Shown in pieces: positions 12,601 to 20,160 of a DNA stretch of 64,000 nt. The stretch is from Alentia gelatinosa. Lineage: Eukaryota; Annelida; Polychaeta; Phyllodocida; Polynoidae. The stretch spans positions 36,173,360 through 36,237,359 of the forward strand of contig OX465583.1 of assembly GCA_950022655.1 (NCBI GenBank). Direction: 5' to 3'. Position 1 is the stretch's first letter; every line of letters starts with the position of its first letter. The notes beneath the pieces are model-generated. The model was not told the DNA's origin, searched no databases, and worked only from the letters and a program-made list of their open reading frames with translations. The position numbers were made by a program, and so were the translations under genes.

Positions 12601-15600
12601 ACAGTATGTCATCAAATTCTGCAAAGATCAATATACCTTACCCTGAACAACTTGCGTGAAAGTCACATTGTAAATAAAAAAATGAGGTGTGCCAACGGTA
12701 CATGGTATAAAATTTCAGAGCTATATATATCGAAAAAATATTTGTCTCACCAGAAGCATCAACACACCGAACAGAGGGAAAACAAGTTCGGCAACCCGAC
12801 AGTCATATACCAAATACTTCCAAAGTTGTCCGCATTTCTCTTTATGCGGATACCCAAGTCTTATGGTTGAAAACACAGATCGATTTCCTCAACAATTTCA
12901 ATATCCATTACATACTGCCTTAAATACAATGTGCGGGTTGCTAAAACTTTGCTATAACGTAACATATCATGACCAATGGAACGTAATTTTCCTAGATTTT
13001 CGACGCCCAATGTAACGATGCAAAGCAACCTCGCTACGTATTAGCTAACCTTGCTATGTTTTACATTTGAGTAACATAGATATGGGAACCGGCTTCGAGT
13101 CATAATCCAAGAAAGGTCACATCCGTTAGTGTGAGAGATGTCTTCACCTGAAAGTCAGCCCTGATCTCGTCCATGGTGCCCGTTACAAACACGTTCCTCG
13201 TCTCTTTCTTGAGTGGTGTCTTGGTCGTGTACAACTGGTGTACGTCATGCAGATTGTTCAGTGAACTTTTGTCGATCCATTCCAGTTCCTAAATAACTCG
13301 AAGAAGAATTCAATATAGCACCCTTGGACCCTTGTGATAAATTCATATTATAAAACATTGACACCATACGTGTTTGACAGACTTATTGAAAGGCTTGATT
13401 CCATTTACTTAAATTATGTCCCGATCTTGCTCGGGCTATGTTCAGGCTCTATTCGGATCATAGCTAAAGCGCCCCCCTGTAGTTAAGGTCTGACTGGTAA
13501 TCAGCATCAAATTCTTCCAAATGGAACCAAGCCTCAAATGCTAACACCTCTATATTTATTAATGCTGCAATCAGTAACTACAGCTATTGTTTCGCAATTT
13601 ACATGTATTTAAAGAGATATTCTACTGTCACAGAGCCAACTTACCATGGGTGATTCATCAAAGAAGGGATTGCTCATGGCTTCCTGCACTTCCTTTCGCT
13701 GTGAACCCTTCTTTTTAGCCATATACAGCATTCGCTGCTGGGTGGTTAAACCATTGGTTGCTATGTGAAGTGACATAGTGTCAAGGAAACGTGATCTTGG
13801 ACCCTGGGGATATAAAAAAATTATGTTCCTGTTGAATGAAATATACAAATACCCTGCATAGTTGGTTGGTTGGTTTGATTTAACATCCAGTTAACCATTG
13901 CAGGTTCTCACCAGACTTTCTCAAGGTTCTTTTACACCACAAGGGTGGTGATCGAATCTATGAAATGAATTTAGGCGGAAACCTCACCCCTACACATTTA
14001 CCGAGGTGAGAGTTCTTTTACTTCCCACACCACATAGACATGTTATGAGTAAATCTACCACCGCTGGGGGGTGAAAGAGAAAAGTGGCTGCAGTGGGACC
14101 CGAATCAACAAAGTCTGACGACCTTGATATTACAAGTCCAGTAGTCTTTACCACTGACCTAACTCCCCACCCCGGTCGCTTTTGTTATGCTTGTGTGCAA
14201 GAATAACCAAATACCCGACGAAAAATAAACATGTGCTCGGATCAATTTGGCTCACTTGATAAAATATTGTTATCCATAATTCTAGACACTTTGTGTCCTC
14301 CATGTATAATTAAGTAAGTTATAGGTAAAGTGAGACTTACGTTGTAAAAGGTGATAATTGATCTAAAGTCTACAATGTTACCAGGTCGTCAGATGGAGCA
14401 ATGGAAACGTACCACGTGCCAGTGACCAGCAGAATTTAACATCCATTGGAGCAAAAGGTGCCTTACCATCAAAGAGCAAATCAGAATTCCGGGTAGGGAG
14501 ACAACAGTCCTGGGTGGGACTGTTCCTCCAACTAACGACCTGGTAACATCGTAGACAGCTACCTAGCCAACATCTAGTTCACCATACAGTTCATTTGTCT
14601 GTCAAACCTACAGACTCCCACAATCACTTGAAATGCGATTCTGCTCATCCCAGTCACTGCATCAGACGCATCCCTTATTTACATTTCCTCAGATTCCAAA
14701 AGATCTGCACCTCAACAGAATCCTTTAAAGAACATGCCACTCTGAAAGGAAGCCTTTCTACTGAGTTTGGACCTGAAACTTCTTCTTGGTCATTTTGTCA
14801 GCCTGCCTGATCTGATCCTCAGCCTTTTTCATGGCCCAATTAAGATCTCCCCCCCCCCTCCTCAGACCGTTATCCATTCTGGCATGGCAGGGTTGTCAAC
14901 GGAAAACAGGATACCCACTTTTTTCAAGGTTTTACTTAAGCAGGTGCCTATGGGTATGTGTCATATCTGAAATGGCCCTGGTTAAAATGCGGTTTGAATC
15001 CATCAAACTAACATAGGTGTCTGCAAGCAGAGCTGCCTTTTCTCTGATCTCAGGGTCTTTCTTCATTTTTGCCCAGTTTCATATCATACAGGGCTTGTGA
15101 CTGGTGCGTGACACCAGACATGACAGTAGCAATATTTATCTATGTCTCCAAGAGGTACTTATCCATCTGTCACAACTCCTAGGACGACACAATGTTTAGA
15201 ATGCTATTCAACTTAGGTACTTGCAACATGGGAGCATTGTCAGGCCGAGGTCAAGTTTCTCTTTTACAACGTCAATTTGCAGTGTCGGCCCCACAACACA
15301 AGAGAGCACCCTGACCACACTCCAACTCATCATTTGAGCTTAAAGACAAACTGACTTATGCGATTGCTGATGAGGGCCGTGTGGTAGTACACGTTTTCTC
15401 CCTCTCATCGGGAAAAGCTGACATCGGCTCTCAAATTTGATCAATTTATGCCAAACTGAGGCCTTGGACAGTTTATTCAACTCTTTGTTACCTGCTTCTA
15501 ACACCTCCTCAATTACAGGAGATTTGGGTTTATCAACCCTGGTCTTAGGCAGGCCTTGACTTTTTTTACCTTATCTCCTTGCTCCCCTGCCATGTTGGCA

Positions 15601-18600
15601 AGCCACTAATTTACACAGGCCGAATAGAAACTTGGAAAATGCAGAACAACCCCAGTGTGTCAAGACTTCAAAAACGACTCAGTGTACAGATGGAGTATAA
15701 TGAACTTGCTTTTCAAATTGTATAATCCTCCTTAAATCAGTTCTCAAAACAGGACCGAAACAAGTAACTGCAAAGATGTTTTACTGCCAGAAAGCCACTG
15801 CTGGTACCTGGTGAGTGCTACATCTCCATTTACCCCTGACCGACCAGTTACAAGAAGTAGACTTAAGCTGTCTTCAAATCACACTTAAAATACTTTACTG
15901 ATTAATAAATAAATAGGATTGCACTCACCCGTGGATAATACTGTTCCTTGATGAAGGACCGATCGAACCCCACGTTATGACCAACAATAAGCTTCTCTCT
16001 CCAAATACCATCAGGTGGCAGCGTCTCTTGGTCTCTGGTTTCTAGTGGAATGAGGTCCCTGGTCCGGAGATTTGGGCTCCAATAAAACCGCTTCTGGATT
16101 AAGCGTTCACTACACCATCCATACCTGGTGGGAGGGCAAATCTCAAGTCAATCATCATATCTTAGATTTGTAAAAGATTCTATAATTTCTGAGTTGAAAG
16201 TATATGATTGAGCTAAAGATTGACTTTTGTTTATGGAAAATTCATCGAAATTGATGTTATAAAACATATACATGTGTATTTCACAGGCGGGGTTCTACTG
16301 TATATCAGAAGAGTATTGTCATAAGACATGGGTTCAAATTCAATCATCCCTGGAAACAAGAGCTAAGTGTGCATTATAAAGATAGAAATATTGGCCTTTA
16401 AAGACCAAATTAGCAGGTGGACGCATTTAAAACTCAACAAGAGCTAAGTGTGCATTTTGAAATAGAATTATTGGCCTTTAAAGGCCAAATTAGCAGGTGG
16501 ACACATTTAAAACTCAATGCAATTAACTTAATATATATTGAAAATCCCCTACACTTTCTACATATTATAGATACTTAAATATACAGAATTTGCCGTTATT
16601 GGGTGGCTATATTTAAAACTCATTAGGAAAGACCAGTGTTCTGTGTGTGGGATGCAATTACATACCAACATTTTTAGAATCTAGAGTATATTTATCTACC
16701 TGTAGGCGTTTTGAATTGAAAGCTAGGTCAGTTGCCTCATGGTGACACCTCCATGGATCAGGGAGAGGGGGGAATCTATGAATAGGGAAGGGCCTGCATT
16801 GATTGGATATTTAAAGCCCTACCCCTCTGTGAACTCAGCAGTTCATGGATCAATGCACACATATATTTAGCTACCTGAAGGCGATTTTAACAGGCAATCA
16901 TATAAAACGTTTTGGTGATAGCTTCATGGATGAGTGCACACAGACTTGAGTGCAGCTTGGCCATGTGTTTGGGAGACTCTGTACACCAATAAAGTAGGTC
17001 AAGCCAATATCTGGTGGTAAATGATATTGCAAATAATTTTACAAACCAATATCATTTGACTGGGTCTTGACTGATTCCTACAACAAAGTTATGAACCATT
17101 TTGACTTCTATTTGTGTGTAAATATCCTGAATAAACCATCCACTCATACACCTGCTGCCTCCCCCCCCCCCCTCACATTATGAGATTTAGAAAAAATACA
17201 TGAGTAGCACATCAAATATGTATTTTACCTAAATAATGACACTTCCTAGCGTGTAAGCAACTGTCAGTGCCACTTATGGAGATGGTAAATGTTACACTAA
17301 TGCTCACTGTAAATCAATGTTGAGTAAACATATGTTTGAGTATGCCAATTTCACCCCAAATCTCCCCCACTTTTAACAAATACCTGAATATCTCAGCAAA
17401 CATAGAATTTACCTAGAAAATTCCACTTCCTAGCACCTTCTGTTTTTTTATTCTCTTTCAAATGAGGCATATTATATTATGATTCAACCAGTTTTACAGG
17501 TAGAAATATGTCCACAAAGGAGTTCTTAAAAATGGACCTGTGACTCATAAAGTCCCCCCCCCCCCCCCCCAACTGAAATCTCTCTTTTTTTTAATGAAAA
17601 TCCATGTCAAAACACAAAATACTAAAACTGTAAGATATAGTATGGCCATAAAACCTTGTCCAAAACAGAAATCACATTCCTATCTCTACTTAGTGAGCTA
17701 TAAAAAGCAAAAATGTGGTCAGGTCACCTAGTGGCTTTACAAGCAGGTGTACTACAGGAGGCTATAACCATAACCTAAAGACCAATTGTCCACCCGCTAA
17801 AAAACAATCATTTGCTCACCAAGCCTCTGTGGAAGCAGCAGTTGCCATTGTAGGACACTGGCCCTCGGGAACTAATGTCTCTATATCAAACACTAGACCA
17901 TCTTCTTGGGGGAAGTCTACTGACGTCACTGACCCATCTTTTCCATACCTTGTCCAGCCTTCCCTGTACACCCATTTCTGTAGAAAGATAAATTTGTGAC
18001 AAATTTGAGTTAGAATGCCTCTAATCGTTATAGATAGCTAGGGAGTAAGAGTTAGAGATATAGGGTGATTACTGCTCATTCTTAATGGATATATCTCTAT
18101 TGTCTATAGAGGGGAGGGGAGGGGAGGGGAGGGGAGGGGAGGGGTGAATAGGGAAGGGCCTGCATTGATTGGATATTTTAAGCCCTACTCTTCTGTGAAC
18201 TCAGCAGGTCATGGCTCAATGCACATATAAATTTAGCTACATGAGGGCAATTTCATTGGGCAATCAACAATTCTCTGAGTACATAGGAAACATTTTCAGA
18301 TAGCTTCATGGTGATAGCTTGATGGTTGAGTGCACACAGACCTGCCTGCATGCTCCCTAGCCATGTGGGGGACAAAGCTTTGTTTCTATATACACCAATA
18401 AAGTAGGTCAAGCCAATATCTGGTGGTAAATGATATTACAAATAATTTTACAAACCAATATCATTTGACTGGGTCTTGACTGATTCCTACAACAAAGTTA
18501 TGAACCATTTTGACTTCTATTTGTGTGTAAATATCCTGAATAAACCATCCACTCATACACCTGCTGCCTCCCCCCCTTACATTGTGAGATTTAGAAGAAA

Positions 18601-20160
18601 TACATGAATAGCACATCAAATATGTATTTTACCTAAATAATGACACTACTTAGTGTGTAAGCAACTGTCAGTGCCACTTATGGAGATGGTAAATGTTACA
18701 CTAATGCTCACTATAAATCAATATTGAGTAAACATCTGTTTGAGCATGCCCATTTCACTGAAAATCCCCCCCACTTTCAACAAATACTTGAATATCTCTG
18801 TAAATATAGAATCTACTTAGAAAATTCCACTTCCTAGCACCTACTGTTTTTTTTCTCTTTCAAATGAGGCATATCATATTATGATTCAACCAGTTTAAGT
18901 GGTAGAAATATGTCCATAAAGGAGTTCTTAAAAATGGATCTGTGACTACCAAAGTCCCCCCCAAACAGAATTCAGTTTTTTTTTCAAATCCATTCCAAAA
19001 TACTAAATTTCAAAAACTGTGAGGCATTATACCACCATAAAACCTTCTGTCCAAAACAGAAATCATATTCCTATCTGTAATTAGTGAGCTATAAAAAAGC
19101 AAAAATATGGTCAGGTCACCTAATGACTTTACAAGCATGTGTACTACAGTAGGCTATAGCCATAACCTAAAGACCAACCGTCCACCTGCTAATAATATCG
19201 ATTAAAATAGGATGTACATTGGTTCTTTGGCCAGAAGAGGGATAAATGCAGCATCATATCAAAGTTGGATGGGATATTTTGAACAAAACTACTTCTTCTA
19301 AGAAGAACNNNNNNNNNNNNNNNNNNNNNNNNNNNNNNNNNNNNNNNNNNNNNNNNNNNNNNNNNNNNNNNNNNNNNNNNNNNNNNNNNNNNNNNNNNNN
19401 NNNNNNNNNNNNNNNNNNNNNNNNNNNNNNNNNNNNNNNNNNNNNNNNNNNNNNNNNNNNNNNNNNNNNNNNNNNNNNNNNNNNNNNNNNNNNNNNNNNN
19501 NNNNNNNNCCAGAAGAGGGATAAATGCAGCATCATATCAAAGTTGGATGGGATATATTGAACAAAACTACTTCTTCTAAGAAGAACTTTAACTATGAGAC
19601 TCACCTTAGGCTTTGGTGGAAGATCATGCCTCGCTAGAGCTTCTGCATGAGTCCGAAACACGGCAGTCTGTTGTAATGCAAGGGTTCTAAAATGTTCATC
19701 AATGTCTTTCCCTTGTAGCTTTGGTAGGGTCAAATCCACATCTGGCAGGGGGTTTGTCTCCTTGTCCCATAAACTGAATTTTTCCAAATGCCTCTTAACT
19801 TCAGTCAAAACTTTCTCTGGGACAGGGTCCTGTTTATCATTTCCAAAGATCTGTTCATGTAATGATTTTGAAAGCATCTGGATATGCAAATCATTGGAGC
19901 GGAATTGACTGGTCTTTGGTGCACCTTCTTGGGATTTAGTTGATAATATCGCTGAAGATGTTGACATCCACTGGTGATTCACGTTAAACATATCCCATAT
20001 TCTCACATTTTGTCTCTTCAAGATGACATGAGGCAAAAACCTTTGACAGGTCAGACGTCTTGCTGACCCAATATACGGAATGTGCCCATTATTTATTAGA
20101 ATATGGTATTTTTGGTAACTTGAAATACTCCGGGCCATGGTTAGGGCGGGCCTCTTGTCA
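587..20160 (-). CDS. POLG: DNA polymerase gamma catalytic subunit, 3'-partial (14 coding exons)
   Basis: This gene encodes the nuclear-encoded replicative polymerase of mitochondrial DNA, a family A polymerase with proofreading. CDS segments in order are 20138-19605, 17977-17820, 16124-15929, 13803-13645, 13288-13148, 12618-12539, 12152-11970, 11693-11606, 11111-11017, 10388-10107, 8279-8093, 7447-7340, 6930-6773 and 640-587, giving 807 codons plus two bases. Every segment has AG/GT borders and every junction keeps frame. Residues 1-60 are basic and Ser/Arg-rich, as in a mitochondrial presequence. Exo I (FDIET) is at 208-212, Exo II (VGHNVGFDR) near 278-286 and Exo III ([10 protein letters not shown]) at 401-410. 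The linker follows, and the protein reaches SQMVLQL just before the polymerase domain. Palm motifs A, B and C must lie left of the window. The start was chosen because ACCATGG at 20138 lies 22 bp inside an exon with a good acceptor. Introns hold many transposons. Confidence 0.93.
922..1510. repeat. Dispersed repeat, copy 1
   Basis: It begins at TAAGTCTCAGATGGTTTCGG and runs through TGGAGGCTCACACTTAAGGGC to GGCTATAGCCATAACC. The same order recurs at 1524-1693 (continued at 6493) and at 8760-9240. It is a non-coding dispersed family; the 89-codon ORF inside it is incidental. Confidence 0.7.
1524..1693. repeat. Dispersed repeat, copy 2, left half (split by Penelope-like element)
   Basis: It matches the start of copy 1 and contains a short TA run. 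It is interrupted at AACCCATATGTCT, the target of the Penelope-like insertion; the right half resumes at 6480. Confidence 0.7.
1681..1693. repeat. 5' target-site duplication of Penelope-like element
   Basis: AACCCATATGTCT is identical to 6480-6492. A related, empty copy of the host repeat near 8910-8922 has the motif once, followed by GTGCACCCC. Confidence 0.85.
1707..2080 (+). repeat. 5' pseudo-LTR of Penelope-like element
   Basis: This 374-bp direct repeat matches 6106-6479 at constant offset 4399 with no indel. It starts TTTAAAAAATTATTGACA and ends CATCGTTTT. It holds a hammerhead-like motif and likely the promoter. Confidence 0.92.
1940..1993 (+). ncRNA. Hammerhead-ribozyme-like motif in 5' pseudo-LTR
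   Basis: Core CTGAAGA (1949-1955), then GACC paired with GGTC as stem II, then GAAAC (1971-1975) and GTC. Flanks TTCCT..GTC and GAC..AGGAA can form stem I. Stem III is very short, as in the ribozymes reported from Penelope-like elements. Identified by eye only; activity is inferred. Confidence 0.72.
2229..2894 (+). CDS. Penelope-like element ORF1 (N-terminal part)
   Basis: It has 221 codons; translation may start at the second Met (2262, AATAATGG). It is polar and Lys/Ser/Thr-rich at the start (KKRKQD), with a predicted helical middle ([21 protein letters not shown]). It has no domain that I recognise. It overlaps ORF2 by 184 nt in another frame; ORF2 sequence becomes family-like just after a C6 run at 2845-2850, so ORF1 may really be the amino-terminal part of the ORF2 protein, joined by a frameshift or split by an indel. 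Confidence 0.65.
   Translation: MSNDIRGAHRIMATNSLEKETDNNNTKKRKQDELFKTPNPSPSTSQTNLTLLPDENAFTTLSPAAQCIYRTLRKLQKGILRAKHHQDLLSKHLVDKTAPRGLIPTVSPQVPDIPVDFLLVWETTLQEFAVKLTLLLRDFWSARLITLQNDKERILSTAQATCTNTDTASLDELLAQVTLNPPIQRTTGRKSPAGRNNTTAPSRGRTPRITLNKSSTSLQKP
2711..5026 (+). CDS. Penelope-like reverse transcriptase with GIY-YIG endonuclease
   Basis: It has 771 codons and reverse-transcribes the element's RNA and nicks target DNA. Reverse transcriptase blocks: PKIHKP..GRPIIS (about 256-270), [12 protein letters not shown] (about 322), [13 protein letters not shown] (about 384) and the catalytic YIDD (about 420), then VNFLDV. A Cys cluster [12 protein letters not shown] (about 637) lies between the RT and a GIY-YIG domain with VIYVIEC..C..QYVGQT and R..QHL (about 680-715). 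All expected blocks are present and uninterrupted. The first 45 or so residues, before NPPDNSQQ, are probably not the true N-terminus (see ORF1). Confidence 0.95.
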   Translation: MYKHRHSVSGRIASPSNAQPTHPANDRQKITRGQKQHHRTFKRPNPPDNSQQVVNLSTKTLSEHHLSALGKGLSFVVTPRNNHPCRLLCDTLLFGRRIRLKHWFFGHEAVPHSDPNTKLRPSSGWTPPPGKDLYIDTFIGHLTNKVSALKPAPVLPNLPPEEILAIRDLRDDLDIIIKPADKGGAIVIWGRVQYIREGLRQLHDHTYYTPSTVKDFNNSVKHIREFLTKASTRQSLPANAHLYLVPKHPRIPTFYLLPKIHKPNVPGRPIISACGSPTEKISAFLDNILNPHVKTLPSFVKDSTDLLNKLSDINLDGQCTLLTIDVTSLYTNIPHTEGIKASRETLIGRHDSSPPTWLLLTLLRFVLTLNIFTFGEDFYRQIQGTAMGTRVAPSYACLFMGMLEHEILSKMDNPPLVWLRYIDDILCIIRGTPDDARSLVTYLNSHHPTIKFTADISETSVNFLDVTIIKSPDGTLSTTLYRKPTDSFSYLHYRSYHPRHQVKSIPYSQFIRVRRICTAKRDFIEQTNKMIDHFHARGYPMRLLLEAQNKAASTDRVSLLHKDKPTQKSNIPLIVTFDPSHSNLQKIVSDSVFLLDNTRPSLNDNHKIVLTFRRNRNLRDLLVSSNHIRNTRNRPGCSKCDRPRCQICRFVHRNRTAVSCNNGRAFAIPGSFNCQSNNVIYVIECLKCKIQYVGQTSNTLAIRMAQHLRDIRQAFEFKPVARHFADSTHTPDDVIVFAVDRAQELNTRLRLEEAWVTLLSTRHPNGLNLTY
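5029..6030 (+). CDS. C2H2 zinc-finger protein encoded by the Penelope-like element
   Basis: It has 333 codons. Two C2H2 fingers sit at the N-terminus (CGDCGK..H..IAH and CHICPR..H..DCH, about residues 11-60). The long remainder is Ser/Thr/Asp-rich and probably disordered, with hydrophobic patches and an ending rich in Leu ([19 protein letters not shown]). The ATG lies 2 nt after the reverse-transcriptase stop (TAG CG ATG) in another frame, so coupled re-initiation is possible. It is inside the element, before the 3' pseudo-LTR. A role in nucleic-acid binding is inferred from the fingers. Such an ORF is not a usual part of Penelope-like elements as I know them. Confidence 0.82.
   Translation: MSTDRMSTMDCYTCGDCGKTCRNRSSLQRHRTIAHLPYLRRFTCHICPRSFVTSTNLRRHHRDCHPTPTDDTPRIYSDASIWLSPEIPVSPVSVSSNSTISNTAISISSASTTEELLSLCGATLSQSPGTLHTTTFDMIAENLELNTPTSPPPEILPVVDTDHSDDYSISAFSDLLTIDASILYPVNTATTDLAKRVTTSGAVNTNVTVTDSVTSTADATPLPLIAMDSNSSSLPELDLVDSLIVPSLDVIPPPLSLHHRVMDYLQHDVITDTSDASSQTSEPAVVPSPTNQDTTRKVYDELICDLLCLVENRAPEKLDIAKLCLNIAFFKID
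6106..6479 (+). repeat. 3' pseudo-LTR of Penelope-like element
   Basis: Second copy of the 374-bp direct repeat; see 1707-2080. It ends directly at the 3' target-site duplication. Confidence 0.92.
6339..6392 (+). ncRNA. Hammerhead-ribozyme-like motif in 3' pseudo-LTR
   Basis: Second copy of the motif at 1940-1993: core CTGAAGA at 6348-6354 and GAAAC at 6370-6374, no differences seen. Confidence 0.72.
6480..6492. repeat. 3' target-site duplication of Penelope-like element
   Basis: AACCCATATGTCT, identical to 1681-1693. Confidence 0.85.
6493..6760. repeat. Dispersed repeat, copy 2, right half
   Basis: It continues the family interrupted at 1693 (GTGCACCCCCGGAAAAAAGCC onward) and closely matches 8923-9185. 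Confidence 0.7.
6773..6930 (-). CDS. POLG: POLG exon 13
   Basis: It encodes [20 protein letters not shown] and [11 protein letters not shown], aligned to the conserved SPFAKDFLP / SFWRNAHKRI region. The donor GTACTC is weak. The next intron is 6.1 kb because of the Penelope-like insertion. Confidence 0.9.
7340..7447 (-). CDS. POLG: POLG exon 12
   Basis: It has 36 codons with [21 protein letters not shown], a very conserved block that opens the polymerase half. Its acceptor lies about 27 bp from a MITE (7475-7657). Confidence 0.93.
7475..7657. mobile_element. MITE with CAGTAGAACCCCGC termini in POLG intron 11
   Basis: It is 183 bp including flanking TA. Terminal inverted repeats are CAGTAGAACCCCGC and GCGGGGTTCTACTG, with TA on each side as expected for a Tc1/mariner-type target. 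Inside are repeats of ACACCCCGCGTAAGCGG in both orientations. There is no coding capacity. It lies about 27 bp upstream of the exon 12 acceptor on the gene strand. Confidence 0.85.
7658..8092. other. POLG intron 11, no other feature
   Basis: This is the rest of the intron between exons 11 and 12. I see nothing beyond ordinary AT-rich sequence. Confidence 0.5.
8093..8279 (-). CDS. POLG: POLG exon 11
   Basis: It has 62 codons from [13 protein letters not shown] to WTPKGRK. It is a variable linker region, assigned because phases match on both sides and the neighbouring exons are certain. Confidence 0.85.
8456..8500. repeat. Fragment of TTAGCAGGTGGAC family
   Basis: Only the end segment GCCTTTAAAGACCAAATGAGCAGGTGGACGC is recognisable. 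Confidence 0.5.
8549..8640. repeat. GC-rich GGGA tract and CCTCCGCTACCG tandem
   Basis: A short GGGAGGGA tract is followed by repeats of GGCCTCCGCTACCGRCCGC. It looks like a GC-rich insertion edge; origin unknown. Confidence 0.5.
8760..9240. repeat. Dispersed repeat, copy 3
   Basis: Same order of blocks as copies 1 and 2. This copy is uninterrupted at AACCCATATGTCTGTGC and so shows the empty Penelope target site. Confidence 0.7.
9241..9866. mobile_element. TTAGCAGGTGGAC-family element A
   Basis: It begins ATTAGCAGGTGGAC and ends GTCCACCTGCTAAT, perfect 14-bp terminal inverted repeats. It contains the G-rich microsatellite and AAATACTAAAACTGTAAGATA blocks shared with other copies. It is non-autonomous, without coding capacity. 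Confidence 0.7.
9329..9525. repeat. G-rich microsatellite: GGGAGGGTA, GGTA and GGGA arrays
   Basis: About 5 units of GGGAGGGTA, then GGTA repeats, then GGGA repeats (about 25). The ORFs read through it on the minus strand (Pro/Ser/Leu repeats) are artefacts. The GGGA run can form G-quadruplexes on the plus strand. Confidence 0.95.
10107..10388 (-). CDS. POLG: POLG exon 10
   Basis: It has 93 codons. WYAELCPKL and the block [12 protein letters not shown] / GWGYLVPG are POLG hallmarks. A Glu-rich stretch follows, a variable part of the linker. The GC content is higher than in the surrounding intron. Confidence 0.93.
10389..11016. other. POLG intron 9, nothing recognised
   Basis: This is the intron between exons 9 and 10. 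No repeat or ORF is supported. Confidence 0.5.
11017..11111 (-). CDS. POLG: POLG exon 9
   Basis: It encodes [13 protein letters not shown], the linker segment conserved as PKRP..LPGHP in vertebrates. It ends in phase 2 at donor GTATGT. Confidence 0.88.
11112..11605. other. POLG intron 8, nothing recognised
   Basis: This is the intron between exons 8 and 9, AT-rich, without a supported feature. Confidence 0.5.
11606..11693 (-). CDS. POLG: POLG exon 8
   Basis: It has 29 codons ([12 protein letters not shown] followed by a Lys-rich tail). It corresponds to the start of the linker; the Lys-rich end is usual in the family. Confidence 0.9.
11970..12152 (-). CDS. POLG: POLG exon 7
   Basis: It encodes [13 protein letters not shown] and [11 protein letters not shown], a highly conserved POLG block after Exo III, and ends ACQLKHGQT across the junction. 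The donor is GTGCGT. Confidence 0.92.
12539..12618 (-). CDS. POLG: POLG exon 6, Exo III
   Basis: This short exon (26 codons plus 2 nt) encodes [14 protein letters not shown], the Exo III motif with the last catalytic Asp (residue 405). The donor is GTAATA. Confidence 0.9.
12619..13147. other. POLG intron 5, nothing recognised
   Basis: This is the intron between exons 5 and 6. The 97-108-codon plus-strand ORFs here overlap each other and have no family features. Confidence 0.5.
13148..13288 (-). CDS. POLG: POLG exon 5
   Basis: It has 47 codons with [19 protein letters not shown] and [13 protein letters not shown], matching the orphan insert within the gamma exonuclease fold. Both splice phases are 0. 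Confidence 0.9.
13645..13803 (-). CDS. POLG: POLG exon 4
   Basis: It has 53 in-frame codons containing [11 protein letters not shown], the conserved exonuclease segment that follows Exo II, and ends FFDESPM before the donor GTAAGT. Confidence 0.92.
13860..14166 (-). mobile_element. tRNA-derived SINE, minus strand
   Basis: Read on the minus strand, it starts GGGGAGTTAGGTCAGTGGTA (box A-like) near 14166 and carries GATTCGGGTCCC (box B-like) near 14107-14096. It ends with a GTTAAATC segment and an AACCAACCAACC tail near 13860. This order fits tRNA-derived SINEs of invertebrates, with the tRNA-like head and a tail of short repeats. It would be transcribed by RNA polymerase III. Confidence 0.72.
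14360..15780 (-). pseudogene. Decayed retroelement-like ORF in POLG intron 3
   Basis: On the minus strand a coding-like stretch can be followed with stops and frameshifts: MAGEQGDK near 15595, then MDKYLLET (15176) broken by [21 protein letters not shown], then in another frame [19 protein letters not shown] and [12 protein letters not shown], ending near 14935. The style resembles the gag-like ORF of retroelements, but I cannot assign a family. Inverted copies of CTACRATGTTACCAGGTCGT lie at 14370 and 14556, perhaps an end structure. It is non-functional as it stands. Confidence 0.42.
15929..16124 (-). CDS. POLG: POLG exon 3, Exo II
   Basis: It encodes YGWCSERL and the Exo II motif VGHNVGFDR (third acidic residue Asp285). 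The acceptor is CACCAG; the donor GTGAGT leaves phase 0. Confidence 0.92.
16300..16500. repeat. Tandem fragments of TTAGCAGGTGGAC-family 5' end
   Basis: The block AACAAGAGCTAAGTGTGCATT...TTAGCAGGTGGAC occurs twice, ending near 16422 and 16502. Confidence 0.65.
16489..17801. mobile_element. TTAGCAGGTGGAC-family element B
   Basis: A 1.3-kb copy from ATTAGCAGGTGGAC to GTCCACCCGCTAAA. Internal blocks (GGGAAGGGCCTGCATTGATT; CAATAAAGTAGGTCAAGCC; a poly-C run) recur at 18.1-19.2 kb and 38.5-39.7 kb. Its end lies 19 bp from the POLG exon 2 donor side. No ORF of note. Confidence 0.75.
17820..17977 (-). CDS. POLG: POLG exon 2, Exo I
   Basis: It has 52 codons and ends in phase 2. It encodes EGWTRYG and the Exo I motif FDIET, whose Asp209 and Glu211 should bind the catalytic metals of the exonuclease. 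The donor GTGAGC lies only about 19 bp from the end of an inserted repeat (ends near 17801). Confidence 0.92.
18100..19193. mobile_element. TTAGCAGGTGGAC-family element C, 5'-truncated
   Basis: It is co-linear with element B from GGGAAGGGCCTGCATTG (18148) to GTCCACCTGCTAAT (19180-19193). The left end is replaced by a GGGGA microsatellite (18111-18145). It forms a near-tandem pair with B in POLG, separated by exon 2. Confidence 0.75.
19231..19308. repeat. 78-bp sequence duplicated across the gap (left copy)
   Basis: Same as 19509-19586 except one base (GATATTTT versus GATATATT). The copies abut both sides of the N run, which suggests unmerged overlapping contig or haplotype ends. Confidence 0.9.
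19309..19508. other. Assembly gap, 200 N
   Basis: Exactly 200 N, a conventional placeholder length. It lies in POLG intron 1 and does not touch an exon. ORFs running through it are meaningless. Confidence 0.98.
19509..19586. repeat. 78-bp sequence duplicated across the gap (right copy)
   Basis: Right copy of 19231-19308; it ends 19 bp before POLG exon 1. Confidence 0.9.
19605..20160 (-). CDS. POLG: POLG exon 1 (first coding exon)
   Basis: Acceptor CTACAG precedes 20160; 22 nt of 5' UTR are followed by ATG at 20138, then 178 codons to the donor GTGAGT. It encodes the presequence and the start of the N-terminal domain ([16 protein letters not shown], then LPPKPK at the end). Because the exon starts at an acceptor, at least one upstream non-coding exon must exist; I could not locate it. 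Confidence 0.9.
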
